A stretch of DNA of 64,000 nucleotides from Chrysemys picta bellii (lineage: Eukaryota; Chordata; Testudines; Emydidae). Below are positions 23,301 to 35,110 of this stretch, piece after piece; within the stretch, counting starts at the first letter, position 1; each line of letters opens with the position of its first letter. Both the position numbers and the translations under genes were made by a program. The notes beneath the pieces were generated by a model, which did no database searches, was not told where the DNA came from, and saw nothing but the letters and a program-made list of their open reading frames with translations. Location: NCBI RefSeq assembly GCF_011386835.1, contig NC_088791.1, positions 52,843,498 through 52,907,497 on the forward strand, read 5' to 3'.

Positions 23301-23722
23301 TCTCCTAGCTCGGACATTGGACTCCAGATGGCTGCGGCGAACTGGGAACGGTGCCAACGGGGTGTTTCGCCCCTTTTCTCTGCTTCAACGCGGCCCCTGG
23401 GGTTCGTGTTCCGATAAGGTGAGTCCTAATAGGATAAGGAGACACTATCTGGTTCTGGTCTGGTTCTGTTCTGGTTAACCGGTTAATGAATTTCTGTCTT
23501 ATACATGTGGGCATTAGGTGTGTGGATGGAACTGAGCCTCTCATTTGTAATTCCTCAGAGTGGAAGCCATCGTGTGCGATGAAGCTCTGAGGTCGAATTG
23601 GGATCCTTCTGTCCTGTCCCCTGTAGCGGTCAGTATTAGTAAAAATTCCTGTAATAGAATCCTATTAGGCCATAATTCCCTCTGTTCTCTGTGTAATTCT
23701 CTGTTAGAGTGTCAGCAGGCAG

Positions 23723-23911
23723 ATGGGTGGGTCTCTAGTAAAACCATCTAAGGATAGCCCTTTGAATTATATGTTAAGTAAATGGCCTTTGCCCGGTGTT
23801 CAAAAAAAAATAGTTACATCTTGTGTAAAAATTAATGTGGCTAGTGTTGTGGAAATTAAACTGTGGAGAGAATGTGCATTTTCCCCAGAACATATGCAGT
23901 GTATATTGTAG
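23723..23911 (+). pseudogene. gag: ERV gag N-terminal fragment
   Basis: A 62-codon frame opening with Met-Gly-Gly-Ser, an N-myristoylation-type start as in gammaretroviral matrix proteins, about 420 bases after the primer-binding site, the usual gag position. The next residues (KPSKDSPLNYMLSKW) also look like matrix. It stops at TAG 23909-23911. Capsid and nucleocapsid are not recognisable downstream, so only the first part of matrix remains. Confidence 0.55.
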
Positions 23912-25033
23912 TAAAGGTAAAAAAAATGCAAACCTACCAATATAGGTTGTGTTGTCTTTTTCAGATCACTGTGTGTTTAAAAGCAGAAGTTAAAAGTAAA
24001 AGGCAATCAAAAGTCTGAAAAAGTTAATTGTGTCCCTTTTTAAGTAAAAATCTTTAAGCTGTGGATAGCTTTGGATCTGGAAGCAAGCCAGAAAGCATCT
24101 GTATTAATGCAATTTTCTAACTAATAAGGCAGAAGCCATTGAAACCTGGGCTGCCTATAAAACAAATACAAAAAAATATGTGGTAATTCCTCTGTTTTGC
24201 CTAAAATCAACAAAAGCAATGACTGACTGCCCAGCACGGGTAGACCTCTGTTCTTTTGTCTTTCAGATCATCAGAAAAAACGGATGCCAGCTGAATAGCA
24301 TTCAACGTACCATGCATTTACTGGCACAATAGGAATTATTTTTGTGTTCTATGGCCAAAATTATTGTTAAAATTTGCATACCAACAGTCTTTGGAAGCAA
24401 GGACATGGAACGTTAACCCACTCCCCATATTGCCCATGGGATCCTTCTGGCTACCTCAGATTTCTAGCCAGAGGGCTGGGGAGGGAGGAAAGCTATTGGA
24501 CACCAGAGGTTGTACCGAGTGGACTCCTCAAAAGTGTGTGTGCTTGTCCTGGTTTGTTGCTCCAAAGCTCTGTAATAAAGTTATTTTACTGGAAGGGTGT
24601 ACATGGCATACATTAAGTAATAAGACTAATGTACTGTATAATGGCAATGTATATGTGTTCATTGTTAAAAAAAAGTATATAAGTAAAAAATAAAAGTTTC
24701 CTTTGTAGGTTAAACACCCCCGCCCCCAAAAAAGAACAGAACAAATTAACTAAAAAAAAAAATAGCTAGCAAGCTCAGTCCAAAAATAAAATGCTGGCCC
24801 CATCCAAGGACACTGCCAACAGCTAAGACTTGGCTGACAGCCAAGAAAAGGGGGGGCCTGAATGTGCCCAAGCAACTACGAGATGTGCAAAACACTGCCA
24901 GGCATTAATAAAATGCGTTAGGTTTCTTTTCTCACAGATTAAAAAAAGTGCTACCCAAAGACCCTAGCAGCCCTGCCGTTCATTAAAACAAAAAGACTTA
25001 GTCTATGTAAAAATCCACCAACGAAAGACTGCT
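23912..25033 (+). other. ERV internal region, no intact coding
   Basis: Decayed viral sequence between the gag and integrase fragments. Where protease and reverse transcriptase should lie there is only about 1.1 kb, with no catalytic motif seen, so a large deletion took out most of pol. A-rich runs are frequent from 24700 on. Confidence 0.5.
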
Positions 25034-25258
25034 TTGGCTTCATGCTGGAAAGGCCCTTTCCAAGACCTGTTAACCACCAACACCACTGTGAAGTGCCAAG
25101 GACTGCCTACGTGGATCCATGCTTCTCACTGTAAAAAGACCCCTCCAGCTCGGGAGGACTCTCCGACTAATAAGTCTATTTCTCCTTCTAGCTCTGCTGT
25201 GCCTTCTGGACAGCAAAAAAAAAAAGAAAAAAGAAAGAAAGACAAGGTGAAGTGCTAG
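25034..25258 (+). pseudogene. pol: ERV pol fragment, integrase C-terminus
   Basis: The first 35 or so codons of this 74-codon frame carry the pattern W-K-G-P, L-L-T-T, V-K-C-Q-G and W-I-H-A-S-H, the order seen at the C-terminal end of gammaretroviral integrases. The remaining Ser- and Lys-rich residues are the variable tail. The catalytic core (D,D-35-E) is absent. It sits between the internal deletion and the env remnant, as in a provirus. Confidence 0.6.
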
Positions 25259-25499
25259 TAACCTCTCCCTTGTCCACTGACAGACCTACTGTGCCTTTAA
25301 TTTTTTTTTTAAAAGACGCAAAACCATTACAAGGTAATGTGTTAGTAACCTCTCCCGTGTATAATGCTGAACCATAACTGTTTCAAAAAAAAAAAAAAAA
25401 GAAACACTTGCTTCATTAAAACCACCAAAGTCCAGAAATTCCTAACTACAAAAAACATTAAAAACTAACCCTTAATAAGAAAACAAAAAATTATACACT

Positions 25500-26378
25500 G
25501 GCGGGAAGAAACTTGTGGAACCCATGCTTGGGAATGTGGTATAGTGCTACACAAAAAAAATGTATTAGAATATCAATGCACTGTGATTAACACTACACTA
25601 GGGACTGTTAAATTTTCATTACCCTTATCCAGTTTCCAGATCACCTCTACATACCCAAATTGCTCACAGGGGGCTGCCATTAAATTAGCACAACAAAGGG
25701 CTTGGGTTATTTCCTCTAGAAAGAAGAGGAACTTGACCGGATCCCTTTGGGATGGGGCCAATAGTGCAGCAACAGTTTAAAATATTTTTAAAAATCAAAA
25801 ACATAATAAAAAATTAAGGCAATTAAAAAAGGCCACTAGACTTATTTCTGGGGCACAGCTAACCCAGGCACAGGCTAAAATTGGTAAGTTACCTGTTATC
25901 TCCGCCCTTAGTTCTATAACCCAAAAGTTGCTAACAAAAATAATATTAAATATCACTAAGGCTAAAAAGGCATTGCAGTAAAATCTAGCATGTTCAGGCT
26001 TGGCCCACTGCCCTTACAGACACATCAAAAGTACTATCTAATCTGTGGCCATAAAAACATACTTAAAAACTTTCTGGGTAAAAATGCAAACGTTCTCAAT
26101 GCTTTCCAAGCATATGGACCAATTATGGGGGTATGGGGTCCCACATACTGAATCCCGCCAGGTCCATAAAAAAAATGCATGTAAAATTGGGTAATTCACC
26201 AAAACATCTAAAAAATTAAACTACCGCCGATGCCCTGGTGGACTTGGCAACCACACAGAAAAAACTAAGGCAAATGGTTCTTCAGAACCGCTTGGCTCTA
26301 AATATCTTTCCCTCCAGCTTAATCGCAAATTGCGCAATGGGCCTGACAATTTGGGTTTGTCAGGCCCGAAGGGGGGAC
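25500..26378 (+). pseudogene. env: ERV env remnant and polypurine tract
   Basis: Located where env should be, directly before the 3' LTR. A 78-codon frame (25544-25780) contains Asn-glycosylation-type motifs and a basic Arg-Lys-Lys-Arg cluster near residues 59-62, which could be the old surface/transmembrane boundary. After several stops a second frame (26238-26480) has a Gln/Leu-rich stretch including QNRLALN, which fits the transmembrane-subunit region after the heptad repeat. Frames are repeatedly broken. The last ten bases or so (GAAGGGGGGAC) are the polypurine tract. Assignment is by position and weak motif similarity. Confidence 0.5.
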
Positions 26379-26769
26379 TGTGATAGTCAGCAGCGACCCC
26401 CCCTCTTAACAGTTAGCATCCTTTATGTCAACCAGTGGCCATTAGGGGGAAGCAGACACCTCAACTACACAGTAGCCTGAACTTTTGAACTGTCTTCTCT
26501 CCTCTGCCTTGAGGCAGAGGGAACTAGCCCCAAGCCAGTTTTCACTGACCAGATAGCAGAAGCACGGGTCTGGCAACTACCAATCAAGTTTTAACATGGC
26601 AAGGGCCTTTGTCTGAAGTTGTATAAAAAATCTGTAAAATGTGTGTAAAACAGAGTTTTTGTACCAAGGTGCAAAGCTCTCCTTTCTTCTGCAGAATAAA
26701 GCAACTCTTCCTTATCCCTGTCTGGCTGTTATTGGCTCTCAGCTAGGTGAACCCGATATTTCGGTAACA
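26379..26769 (+). repeat. ERV 3' LTR
   Basis: 391 bp, TGTGATAG…GGTAACA, aligned end to end with the 5' LTR apart from small indels near the start and at about 26522. Confidence 0.9.
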
Positions 26770-27545
26770 ATATGGTGACCTCTGCTTATTGTGTTATGTG
26801 AAGGGGTAAATAACACTTCCTTATTCACTTTCTCCACTCCATTTATGATTTTATAGCCTTCTGTCATATGCTCCCCATTAGTTGTCTCTTTTGCAAGCTG
26901 ACCAACCCCAGTCTTTTTAATCTCTCCTCAGATGGAAATTGTTCCATATTGTTCTAATCATTTTTGTTGCCCTTCTCTGTACTTTTTCCAATTCTAATAT
27001 CTTTTGAGATGTTGTGTCCAGAACTGCATGTAGTATTCAAGGTGTGGGTGTACCATGGATTTTGATAGTAGCATTATGATCTTTACTGTCTTATTATCTA
27101 TTCCTTTCCTAATGGCTCCTAACATTGTCAGCTTTTTTTTTTTACCACCGCTGCACATTGAGTGGATGTTTTCAGAGAACGATCCACAATGACTCCATGG
27201 TCTCTTTCTTGAGTGGTAAAAGCTAATTTAGACCCCAGCATTTTGTATGCATAGTTGGGATTATGTTTTCCAGTGTACATTATTTTGCATTTATTAACAT
27301 TGACTTTCATCTGCCATTTTGGTGCCCGGTCACCCAGTTGTGAGATCCCTTTGTAATTTCAGCGTCTTTTGAACTTAACTATCTTGAGTAATTTTGTACC
27401 AGCTGCAAACTTTGACACCTTACTGTTCGCCCCTTTTTCCAGATCATTTATGAATGTTGAAAAGAACTGGTCCCCAGTTCAGATCCTTGAGAGAGGTAGA
27501 TAGTGGGCTAGTTTTGAAAACTAACCATTTATTCCTACCCACAAA
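26770..27545 (-). mobile_element. CR1 LINE, upstream part of the ERV-split copy
   Basis: Continues the CR1 at 22525-22887. Minus-strand frame 27128-27310 reads MKVNVNKCKIMYTGKHNPNY … QERDHGVIVDRSLKTSTQC, the conserved CR1 region after the FADDT box. Disrupted by a poly-T run (27131-27141) and other indels. The 5' boundary near 27545 is approximate. Confidence 0.85.
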
Positions 27546-30500
27546 TCTGTCCACAAAACTACAGTCTATATATGGAAGCATTTTACAGTGCCTTGTAATT
27601 TAGTTGCTTGTGCAGTGCTCCAAGTGCTGCTTGGGGAGGGGCAGGGAGAGGGGCGGAGGGTATTCAATCAATAAAAGTTATATAGTTGAACTGAGTGGAC
27701 AAAGTGGTGTAAGAGGGTTTGTTTCTATGTTTTAACATTATATTGATTTTCAGGCAAAGAGGAATAATAATATATTACACCAAGATGAAGCAGGGGATAG
27801 CAGACAAATAACAAAATCTAAGCACAGGTCAAGTTTCTTTGTTGTCAACATCACTAACTAGTTTAGCCAGATTCTTCCCCTGAAATGAGAGAAAAGGTTG
27901 GAGGTTCTCTTCCCCATCTCTGCCCTCCTCCCCAGTACAGTGGGTCAAATCACATGGAGTAGCTGGTATGTAAAACCTCAAGGAAGAGTTTGGTAGCTGT
28001 AATTAATTTTCACAACTGTTCAAAATTATTATTTTTTTGGATGGATGAAAATGTGGCTCAAAGTTCTGCTTTCCATTAGAGGATGGGGTAGGGATCTAAG
28101 TCACTGTTAAAAAGTCACCGCACACTGAAATAAGATATCATAGTCTTATTTCCTCTCACCTCCCACCTACTAGTAGAACTGAGCAGAGTCAGGAGTGAGA
28201 AGTAATAGTCACAACAATGGTAAAACCCAGGGGGCATGATTTCCCCCACACTCATAATCCCCCAAACCAAATTTTGTTGGAAAAAAAACCCACACCTTAA
28301 TTCCCTCTCCCTGAAACAGTCATTCCTAGAGAAGGCAGAAATGTGACCCTTAAGTCCACACAAAATAGAATCAGAGTTTTAAATCCTGCATGCTTGATTT
28401 TTTTAATGCAAAACGGGTATTTGTCAGTGCACATGAATGTTTGAAACCTGACAATGATAGATGGGAATTATCCTTCAAAGGAAATTGGAGAAGCACTATC
28501 TTATGAGACAAGTAAAGTAAGAATAGAAAAGGCACTGGAAATAAATTGTAGGAAAAAATAATTGAATTAGACACATGGATTATCTGACTTCATAAGTACT
28601 CACCTAAGTACTCACCTTAAATATCTATGCTTCATATCTCCACTGAAGTGAGAATAACATAAATGTATACAGCAGTCACTACTGAAAGTCACCCTTGTAT
28701 GGCTCGAGTAACTTTCTTGAAGTCATGGAGTTACTCAATTCATACTACTTCTACATCAGTGTATCAAGCCCAGCATCTCTCACTATATACTACAAAATTT
28801 CCGTTTCCTTACAATAGGAAATGACTGCAGTCTTTCACCACCATGAGGTACTATTTCATACTGACTGTTGTATGCACAATACATTGTTCAGTCAGATGAA
28901 AAAAATAGGCTTACTTCTCTGCTGGTGCAAACTGGCACAACTTCATTTACTTCAATAGACCTCTGTTCATTCACAGCAACAGAGAATTTGGCTCCATGTG
29001 CTTGGCGTTCTTTGCAAGAAACTTAAACAAAAATTAGAAAATAGACCTTGCAGAATGCTTTACTAATTAGTGCAACTTGGCTACACTTTAACACTATTAC
29101 AATAAAAACAATTGGAAAACTTAACTTCTGAGCTTGGCAACTGTTCTGTATTTTTCTTCACTAAAGTTTATAGAGTTTCTCTGGAAGTGACTCAGCTTTC
29201 TGAAGTATTGGTTAGATTGGACTGTGAATTCCATAGGACATTTTTGATGGTTTCCATTTCTCTCTCTCTCTCTCTGTGTGTGAACAAAATGCAAGAGCAG
29301 GTTTCCTGGGTGTGCGAGCTTACCTGAACATTAAGTAGTGAAACAGAAAAGAGAAGATGAACAGCATTGTTCTTCAAAGCTAGAACAAATCAGCTTTTAG
29401 GACTAAGACAAGTAATTTTTTTTCATGTTTATATATAAAGTGAGAGGACCAATGACAAATAAGAGATCCATGAGAACATAAAAAAGATGGGACATGAATA
29501 AAAATAAAATAAAAAAAACCTTACAGGGGGAAGCAGCTCTGACACCTCTACCCTCATGCTTCTCACAATGGGCCTACCATTAGAAGGTATTTTTAAGTTT
29601 CCTCAGCACCCAGGAGGCAATCAGCACCTCACAACTAAGTAGAAAAAACATGTTTGGTTCAAGTCTAGGTAATCCTTTTCTGTGTTATTCTATTTGCCAT
29701 TCAAAATTCTGGTTTTTGTGTCACTTCCTTAGGGGTTTCTATTGGGTTATGTAACTTGCTTGGTTAAGTTTGCACACTTTGGTCTCCTCCTGATACTCCT
29801 GTCTCTCTTCTGTGCAAAGATCATTTTGAAGTTCTGTTCTGTAGTATCTTCACATCCTTTGTTGATATTATAAATGTATTCAGTTTGCTATATTGCAATA
29901 GAAAAGTTACCTGGAAGTTCTACCTCATAGTTGAGGAATGGACAAATAGGTGCTGAAGCGGAGGTTAAAGATACAACGTTTTCATCATGTTGGTCTTGAA
30001 CAAAGAGACTGAACAGGTAACTTAAGTGATCTTTATATTGCAGAAAAATAATAGAGAAGAATAAAGGGGCCACAGGGTTTCTGCATTTCTTCAGAAGGAC
30101 GGTGAAAAATGTAATATGAAACTTTTATTCCATATTTCAGTATAAACCAGGACAATAAGTATATCTCCTTTTTCACACGGAACCATGAATTTGTAGTTAT
30201 CAAGCTAGTTGTTTCCCAATCTGAAAACTCATTTTTAGTACATCAAAAACAATGCTGTTTGCTGCATCATCCATGATGCCTATATTCCTATTGTGTATAT
30301 TAACCTTACTATTAACATTTAAAAACATAATTGATGGTGTTTTTTCACAACTCCAAAGCAGTAAGAGAAAAAGGGTAGTATTCTTCTTAAGAAAGGATGT
30401 CCATCAACCCTTAGTAAATAAGAAAATAATGCAACATCTTATTTCTGCCCTTGTTCTTGCTTTTGTAGCAACTGTATCATATGACTACTTCAGTGCTGAA

Positions 30501-30675
30501 AAAGAATCCACAACTTTACCTTTTCAGCTTGAAAAAATGTAACAAGATTTATTGCAAAAATATAGGGTTATTCTCCCTGATTTTATGAACTTGTTGGCAG
30601 TTTCTATATATCACCACTATGTGGAACATACAGTGCTTAGAAATGTTTAAATAGTAGATCAATATTTTAAATATA
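27546..30675. other. Unassigned stretch with a TC/TG microsatellite
   Basis: No gene or repeat family recognised. Microsatellite at 29258-29282. The 96-codon plus ORF at 30252-30542 starts with a hydrophobic segment, but its DNA is AT-rich and nothing supports it as a gene. Confidence 0.4.
29258..29282. repeat. (TC)n(TG)n microsatellite
   Basis: About nine TC units followed by three TG units. Confidence 0.85.
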
Positions 30676-31956
30676 TGTAACCCTTCTGTCCATCTAAGTT
30701 GGCTGCAACAAGGGCCGGGTTCTGTATCTAGTGGTTCCGTTTCAATAACGCAATGCAAAACCGGCTCGAGCCCCCACCCAGTGACCTGGGACAATTACAT
30801 ACCACCCCCTGGGTGCCTCTAAGAGGCAATACTTCCCCTCTCGCAACCACGGAGTCTGAGTGTAACAGAAAATGTTTAATAACATGAGGTAAATGACATC
30901 AGCATTAAATTGGAAAAACACCACAAACAGGATTCATAACACAAACCATGAGCAAAAAACCCACCCCAGCAAATTGGACTGTGTCCTTTCCCTTTGGTTC
31001 TTGAATCCAGCAACCCAAAAATCACCCAGAGTCCCCAAAGTCCAACAGACCCCAAAGTCTCTGTCCCTGATCAATGCAGCCCCAGAGTAAAGGGGGGAGG
31101 GGCACGCAGGGTGTTAAGGGGCACCTTACGTGATCCAAGGCCGGCTGGCCATCTCTCCATGGGGTTCCGCCACAGCCTTCACCACGAGCCAGTCCACTTC
31201 CTGCCGTCCCACAAACTGCTCCGCTCTACAAGCTGCTCCTTGGGCCACTCCAACCGGCCCCAAAAGGCTCCACACCGCTCACTGCTCCTCCAGTCGGCCC
31301 CACAAATTGCTCCGCCAGCTGCTTAGCAATATAGCTTCAGGCTCCCCCACTAGTTAACACAGCACTCAGTGATCTCAGCTCTTAATAACTTTAGCTCTTT
31401 TGTGATTTCAGCTCTTAGCAATTTCAGCTCATAGTAGGGGAGCCCCAGTGCTAGTGCACCATTGGCCCAAAGTGAATTCAGCTCAGCAGCCTGTAACTAG
31501 ACTCCTAATGGAATCAAAATTAGCTCTGACATTCAACAGTGGAGAGAGGAGGTAGTGCAATTGGAATTTCAAACCCTCAGATGGGGCCCATACCATCAGG
31601 TACAAATACCTGTCCACATCCTCTCTCAATTCACTAGGTTTTGTAACCCATGCCCCTTGTCAAGCAAGTGCTACTTACGTAATGGTGAAGGACTCACTCA
31701 GTCCTTCTGTCATACAACAGTTCCACTGGCCTTGATTCACAGAATCAGGGTAACAAAACTTTATTCTCCCTGCCCCAATAACAGAGAAAACTGGGGATCC
31801 CACACCAGCCAAATTAACCACTTTGAGTTGCTGTTGTTTCATGCCAGGCGAGTGGGTGTGCCTATGCAAACAAGATCAGCCCCTGGAGTTCTTTTCCACA
31901 CTCACCATAATTCACCACCAGATGTCAGGGTAGAGCTCATCCTGACTCTGCTTACA
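30676..31956 (-). mobile_element. Large solo LTR candidate (minus strand)
   Basis: Bounded on the plus strand by TGTAACCCTTCTGTCC and CTGACTCTGCTTACA, TG…CA ends 1281 bp apart. Minus-strand AATAAA occurs at about 31763 (GAGAATAAAGTTTTG). Phrases such as CTGACATCTGGTGGTGAATT on the minus strand match an LTR family I remember from turtles. The 171-codon plus ORF from 31555 is antisense to it. Flanks (ATATA / TCTAT) do not form a clean duplication, so ends may be slightly off. GC content is clearly higher than in flanking DNA. Confidence 0.65.
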
Positions 31957-32585
31957 TCTATATACATATATAAATCCTACTTCTATTACCAATATTTTGG
32001 ATGTTATTATGCTTCTATGAAATTGCTAAAATATGCTATAGTCATATCCAGAATATCCATTAAACACTGATTTTACACACACAAAGGGTTGTTTTTGTAC
32101 AACATGCACGCTCAAATGTTACATGGAACAGTGATTTCATCCTACTGTAGGAACAGTTGCTTGTACTTGCCAGCTTCAGTTCTTCTCATATATTGAAATA
32201 ATGGAATATAGTGCCCTGACCTTAAATTCCAAGTCTAAATAAAACAGTTTGTCAAAGATAACCTTTATGACAAAATCCACAAGGTCCTCAGATTGATGTT
32301 TCAGTGAATGGACAAACACAGGTTAAGGAAGTAGCTTTGGGGAATTAATGCTTTTAGATATGCTACTATACTCTTGGAGCAAAAGCTGTATAGAAGGGGA
32401 ATTTAAGAGTGATAGAGAAGGAGTGAAAATATCACATCAGGGTTTGGAAAAGAATTTAAGGTTTCTTCTTTCTGTGAAAAATATGGGTAATGGTGTAAGG
32501 ATTGTTCTGTAGCCACCTGTATTTTACATTCATTCCACGGTATAGCTCACATGTACTTTTTTGAAAAAAATCAGATGTTTTAGAA

Positions 32586-32735
32586 GTTTGCAATGTGGTA
32601 TTTGAAAGAAAAGGTACTACAGTCCTTTACTATTTTTTAATCATTACCAGACAGAATATATAATGCTTAAGAAGTCATTAACCAGTTTTGTAAACATTTC
32701 TATGGTAGAATAATTGAAAATTGTCAAATATAAAC
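32586..32735 (+). repeat. Unnamed dispersed repeat, copy 1
   Basis: About 150 bp matching 34962-35110 in the same orientation. Shared blocks include CATTACCAGACAGA, TATATA.TGCTT, AAGTC.TTAACCA and a right end …TCAAA(A)TA(T)AAACCC. Sequence outside the block does not match. Confidence 0.75.
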
Positions 32736-33125
32736 CCGCTTTATTTTAATATTTCCATCTCCCCTTCCTTTGCAAAATGTAATTCATAACTCAGGTACCT
32801 GATAGCACAAGATAAACATTGAAAATTAAAAACCTAGTAGGTGCTTTGAACCAAGTTTAAGACAGAAACTTCAATAAGAAAGATCGAGCTACCATAAGTC
32901 CTATTTTCCATAGGCCTGGCAATCCATCTGGTAAGAAAGGGAATGTAGAGCTGAGTTCCCCCCGTGTTAAAAATCTCAGTAATAAACAACTTGCAAGCTG
33001 GTATGAAGTACTTCCTTGATTGCAAACCAGCATTCAATGCAGTGAGTGAAATTTTAGGAGTGTTTGAGTCCTGTCAAAAAGCCACACATTTTTCAGGTAC
33101 TTTGATTAAGACAATCAATTGGGAC

Positions 33126-33146
33126 TTTTTTTTTTTTTTTTTTTTT
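33126..33146. repeat. Poly-T run
   Basis: 21 consecutive T. No SINE body was recognised next to it. Confidence 0.9.
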
Positions 33147-34049
33147 GGATAATTTGTGGCATGATGCCACAGTCATTAAGCTGAATCAAATGAACATATG
33201 GCAAGTTTCAGGGGACTGGAAATATCTGAAGTGAAAAAAACAAACAAACAAGATTTGGCTGATTTAGGTCATTATGTGTTAAGATTTTGGCTCAGACATA
33301 CTCACAAAATATGTTTATTCAGCACATAAATATCAAGTTGCTTGGATAAACAATAAAAGAAACCCTACAATTGAAACCTCATGAACTAAAACTATCTTTT
33401 TAATTAAAAAAAAGTTTTACGTGTTTCCAAAGCAATTCTGTCAAGTCTTTGGCACGACTATTTTACATATCTCAAGGTTGGTAGTTTAACTGAATGGTAA
33501 GTTAGAAAGTAGCTTCTCCTTGCCAAAGGTGAATAATAGCCATCAGCTGCTAGTTAAAATATATTATTTGCATGACTTAAAAAAAATAAAATAAACGTTT
33601 GCCAAACAACCGAAATGCAATTGAGAAAGCCAATAAGCTCAGGGTTCCTACAGATTCCCACGTGTTCATTCCGGCACTTTTCTTCTCCTACACATTCCAA
33701 TCAGTTACTGCCCTTGTTACCTCACTTAATGCTTTAGCATTAGGAAACGTTGATTCCTGGTACAATCTGCATGAATTCAAAATAAGTGTGTTCATTAGAC
33801 TTAGAACTCCTGACTACCACTAGCATCAGGTTAACAGCAGGCAACACAGCCTAAATTTTTTTTTTTAAATGAACTATAGGCCATATGGTCCCTTACATGG
33901 GCTATTCCCAAGTAGGGGGCAGAAAAATCAAACTTGTCCTTGCAGAGTTTTTAGGGCAGCTTTTCCTTGGCAGGAAAGGGTGTGGAGGGGGTGGGGGGTC
34001 AGGATTTTCTTTCCTACCTCTGCTCAAGTGGCAGGGCTTTGGCTCCCAG

Positions 34050-34145
34050 GCCCTTGTCTAGACTAGGGTTTAAAATGTGTGACATAGCATGCATTAGCTA
34101 ACACTGGTAGCTAAAGTGTTTGAAAAGTCTAATGTAGACAAGGCA
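34050..34145. mobile_element. Short MITE
   Basis: Inverted ends GCCCTTGTCTAGACT and AATGTAGACAAGGCAC about 96 bp apart, with an internal TTAGCTAACA palindrome. The CTTGTCTA terminus links it to the MITE at 9452-9738. Confidence 0.6.
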
Positions 34146-34961
34146 CATGGTCTATAACATATACTAGCACTTGGTGGGCTGAAGCCTAGTGGGAGAGGCT
34201 CGGCTTTAATTAGACCAGGACTTCATTGCCCTTTGATTTGGAACTGTATTTACCATAACTGTGATAAGGATTTTTTTAATTCTATGAGCATAAGATCCCA
34301 GGCTGGTCAACAATGCAATCAAGGAAACAAGGAGACCAGGTGGGGTGAGAAAATAATTAACATGCAAATAGAATCTTGAGGAGACTTGCCAAGATAATGC
34401 TCAAGATCTCCCAGCTGTTAATACACAAATTATAGAGCCCTTGAAATGACCGAGTAGACAGAAGGTACTGGAAAGACTAGGTATCAAGGGATACTGATCA
34501 ACATTATATATTTGGTAAATATACAAGGGGGATTGTGTACTCTGAGAAATGTAATTATGGGGATGAAGTCCTATCTCAGAGGTAATTGTACAAGGCTGTT
34601 TGGTTAGAAGCCTGAGGACTGTTAAGGAGGATTATTGACATCTCAAGACAAAAGAACTTTGATCCATAAACTCGCACAAGCCAAAGGGGACACAATGAAA
34701 AAAGGATGGTGTAACTGATCCAACCCCACACATTGTTGGCAAAAGCATTGAAGACGGTTGCTGTGACTATAGAACTTTTAATTTTGCTTAAATCCGTAGT
34801 TTGTAACTATAAAATTCAGCCTGGCTGGCTAGGCTTTCCAGAGTCTTCAAATGAGAAATTTGACTGTTTTATTTTGAATACTTTTTTTTCTTCCCTCCAC
34901 CCCACAATCATAAATAAATCTTACCTTATTTAAACTAGTTAGGTGCTTTACAGATATTGGG

Positions 34962-35110
34962 AGCCTGTATTTTGAATGAGAAGGTGCTACAGCTCTTTAC
35001 TACTATTTTTGTCATTACCAGACAGAGTATATAGTGCTTGAGAAGTCCTTAACCATTTTGTATGTTTCTGTGGTAAAAATAATGGAAAGTGTCAAAATAA
35101 ACCCTCATGT
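34962..35110 (+). repeat. Unnamed dispersed repeat, copy 2
   Basis: Partner of 32586-32735, about 80 percent similar by eye with small indels. See findings. Confidence 0.75.

Larger units (their letters stand above)
22888..26769 (+). mobile_element. Endogenous retrovirus, internally deleted, tRNA-Arg primed
   Basis: A 3882-bp provirus with 5' LTR (22888-23277), primer-binding site, shortened internal region, polypurine tract and 3' LTR (26379-26769), flanked by a 4-bp duplication ATAT (22884-22887, 26770-26773). Four-base duplications, the gag start and the integrase C-terminus all fit gammaretrovirus-like (class I) ERVs. A complete provirus is usually 7-9 kb; most of gag, all of protease and reverse transcriptase, and much of integrase and env are missing. 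The two LTRs differ at about 16 positions in about 388 by eye, roughly 4 percent. Not capable of expressing any full viral protein. Confidence 0.9.
31957..34049. other. Unassigned AT-rich stretch
   Basis: No gene recognised. Contains the first copy of a local repeat pair (32586-32735) and a 21-base T run (33126-33146). Confidence 0.4.

Noticed and set aside
30252..30542. Small membrane-protein gene
   Set aside because: The hydrophobic start is what AT-rich DNA often gives; no splice, conservation or promoter evidence.
31555..32070. 171-codon plus ORF
   Set aside because: Antisense to the LTR at 30676-31956 and running past its end into AT-rich DNA; no domain.
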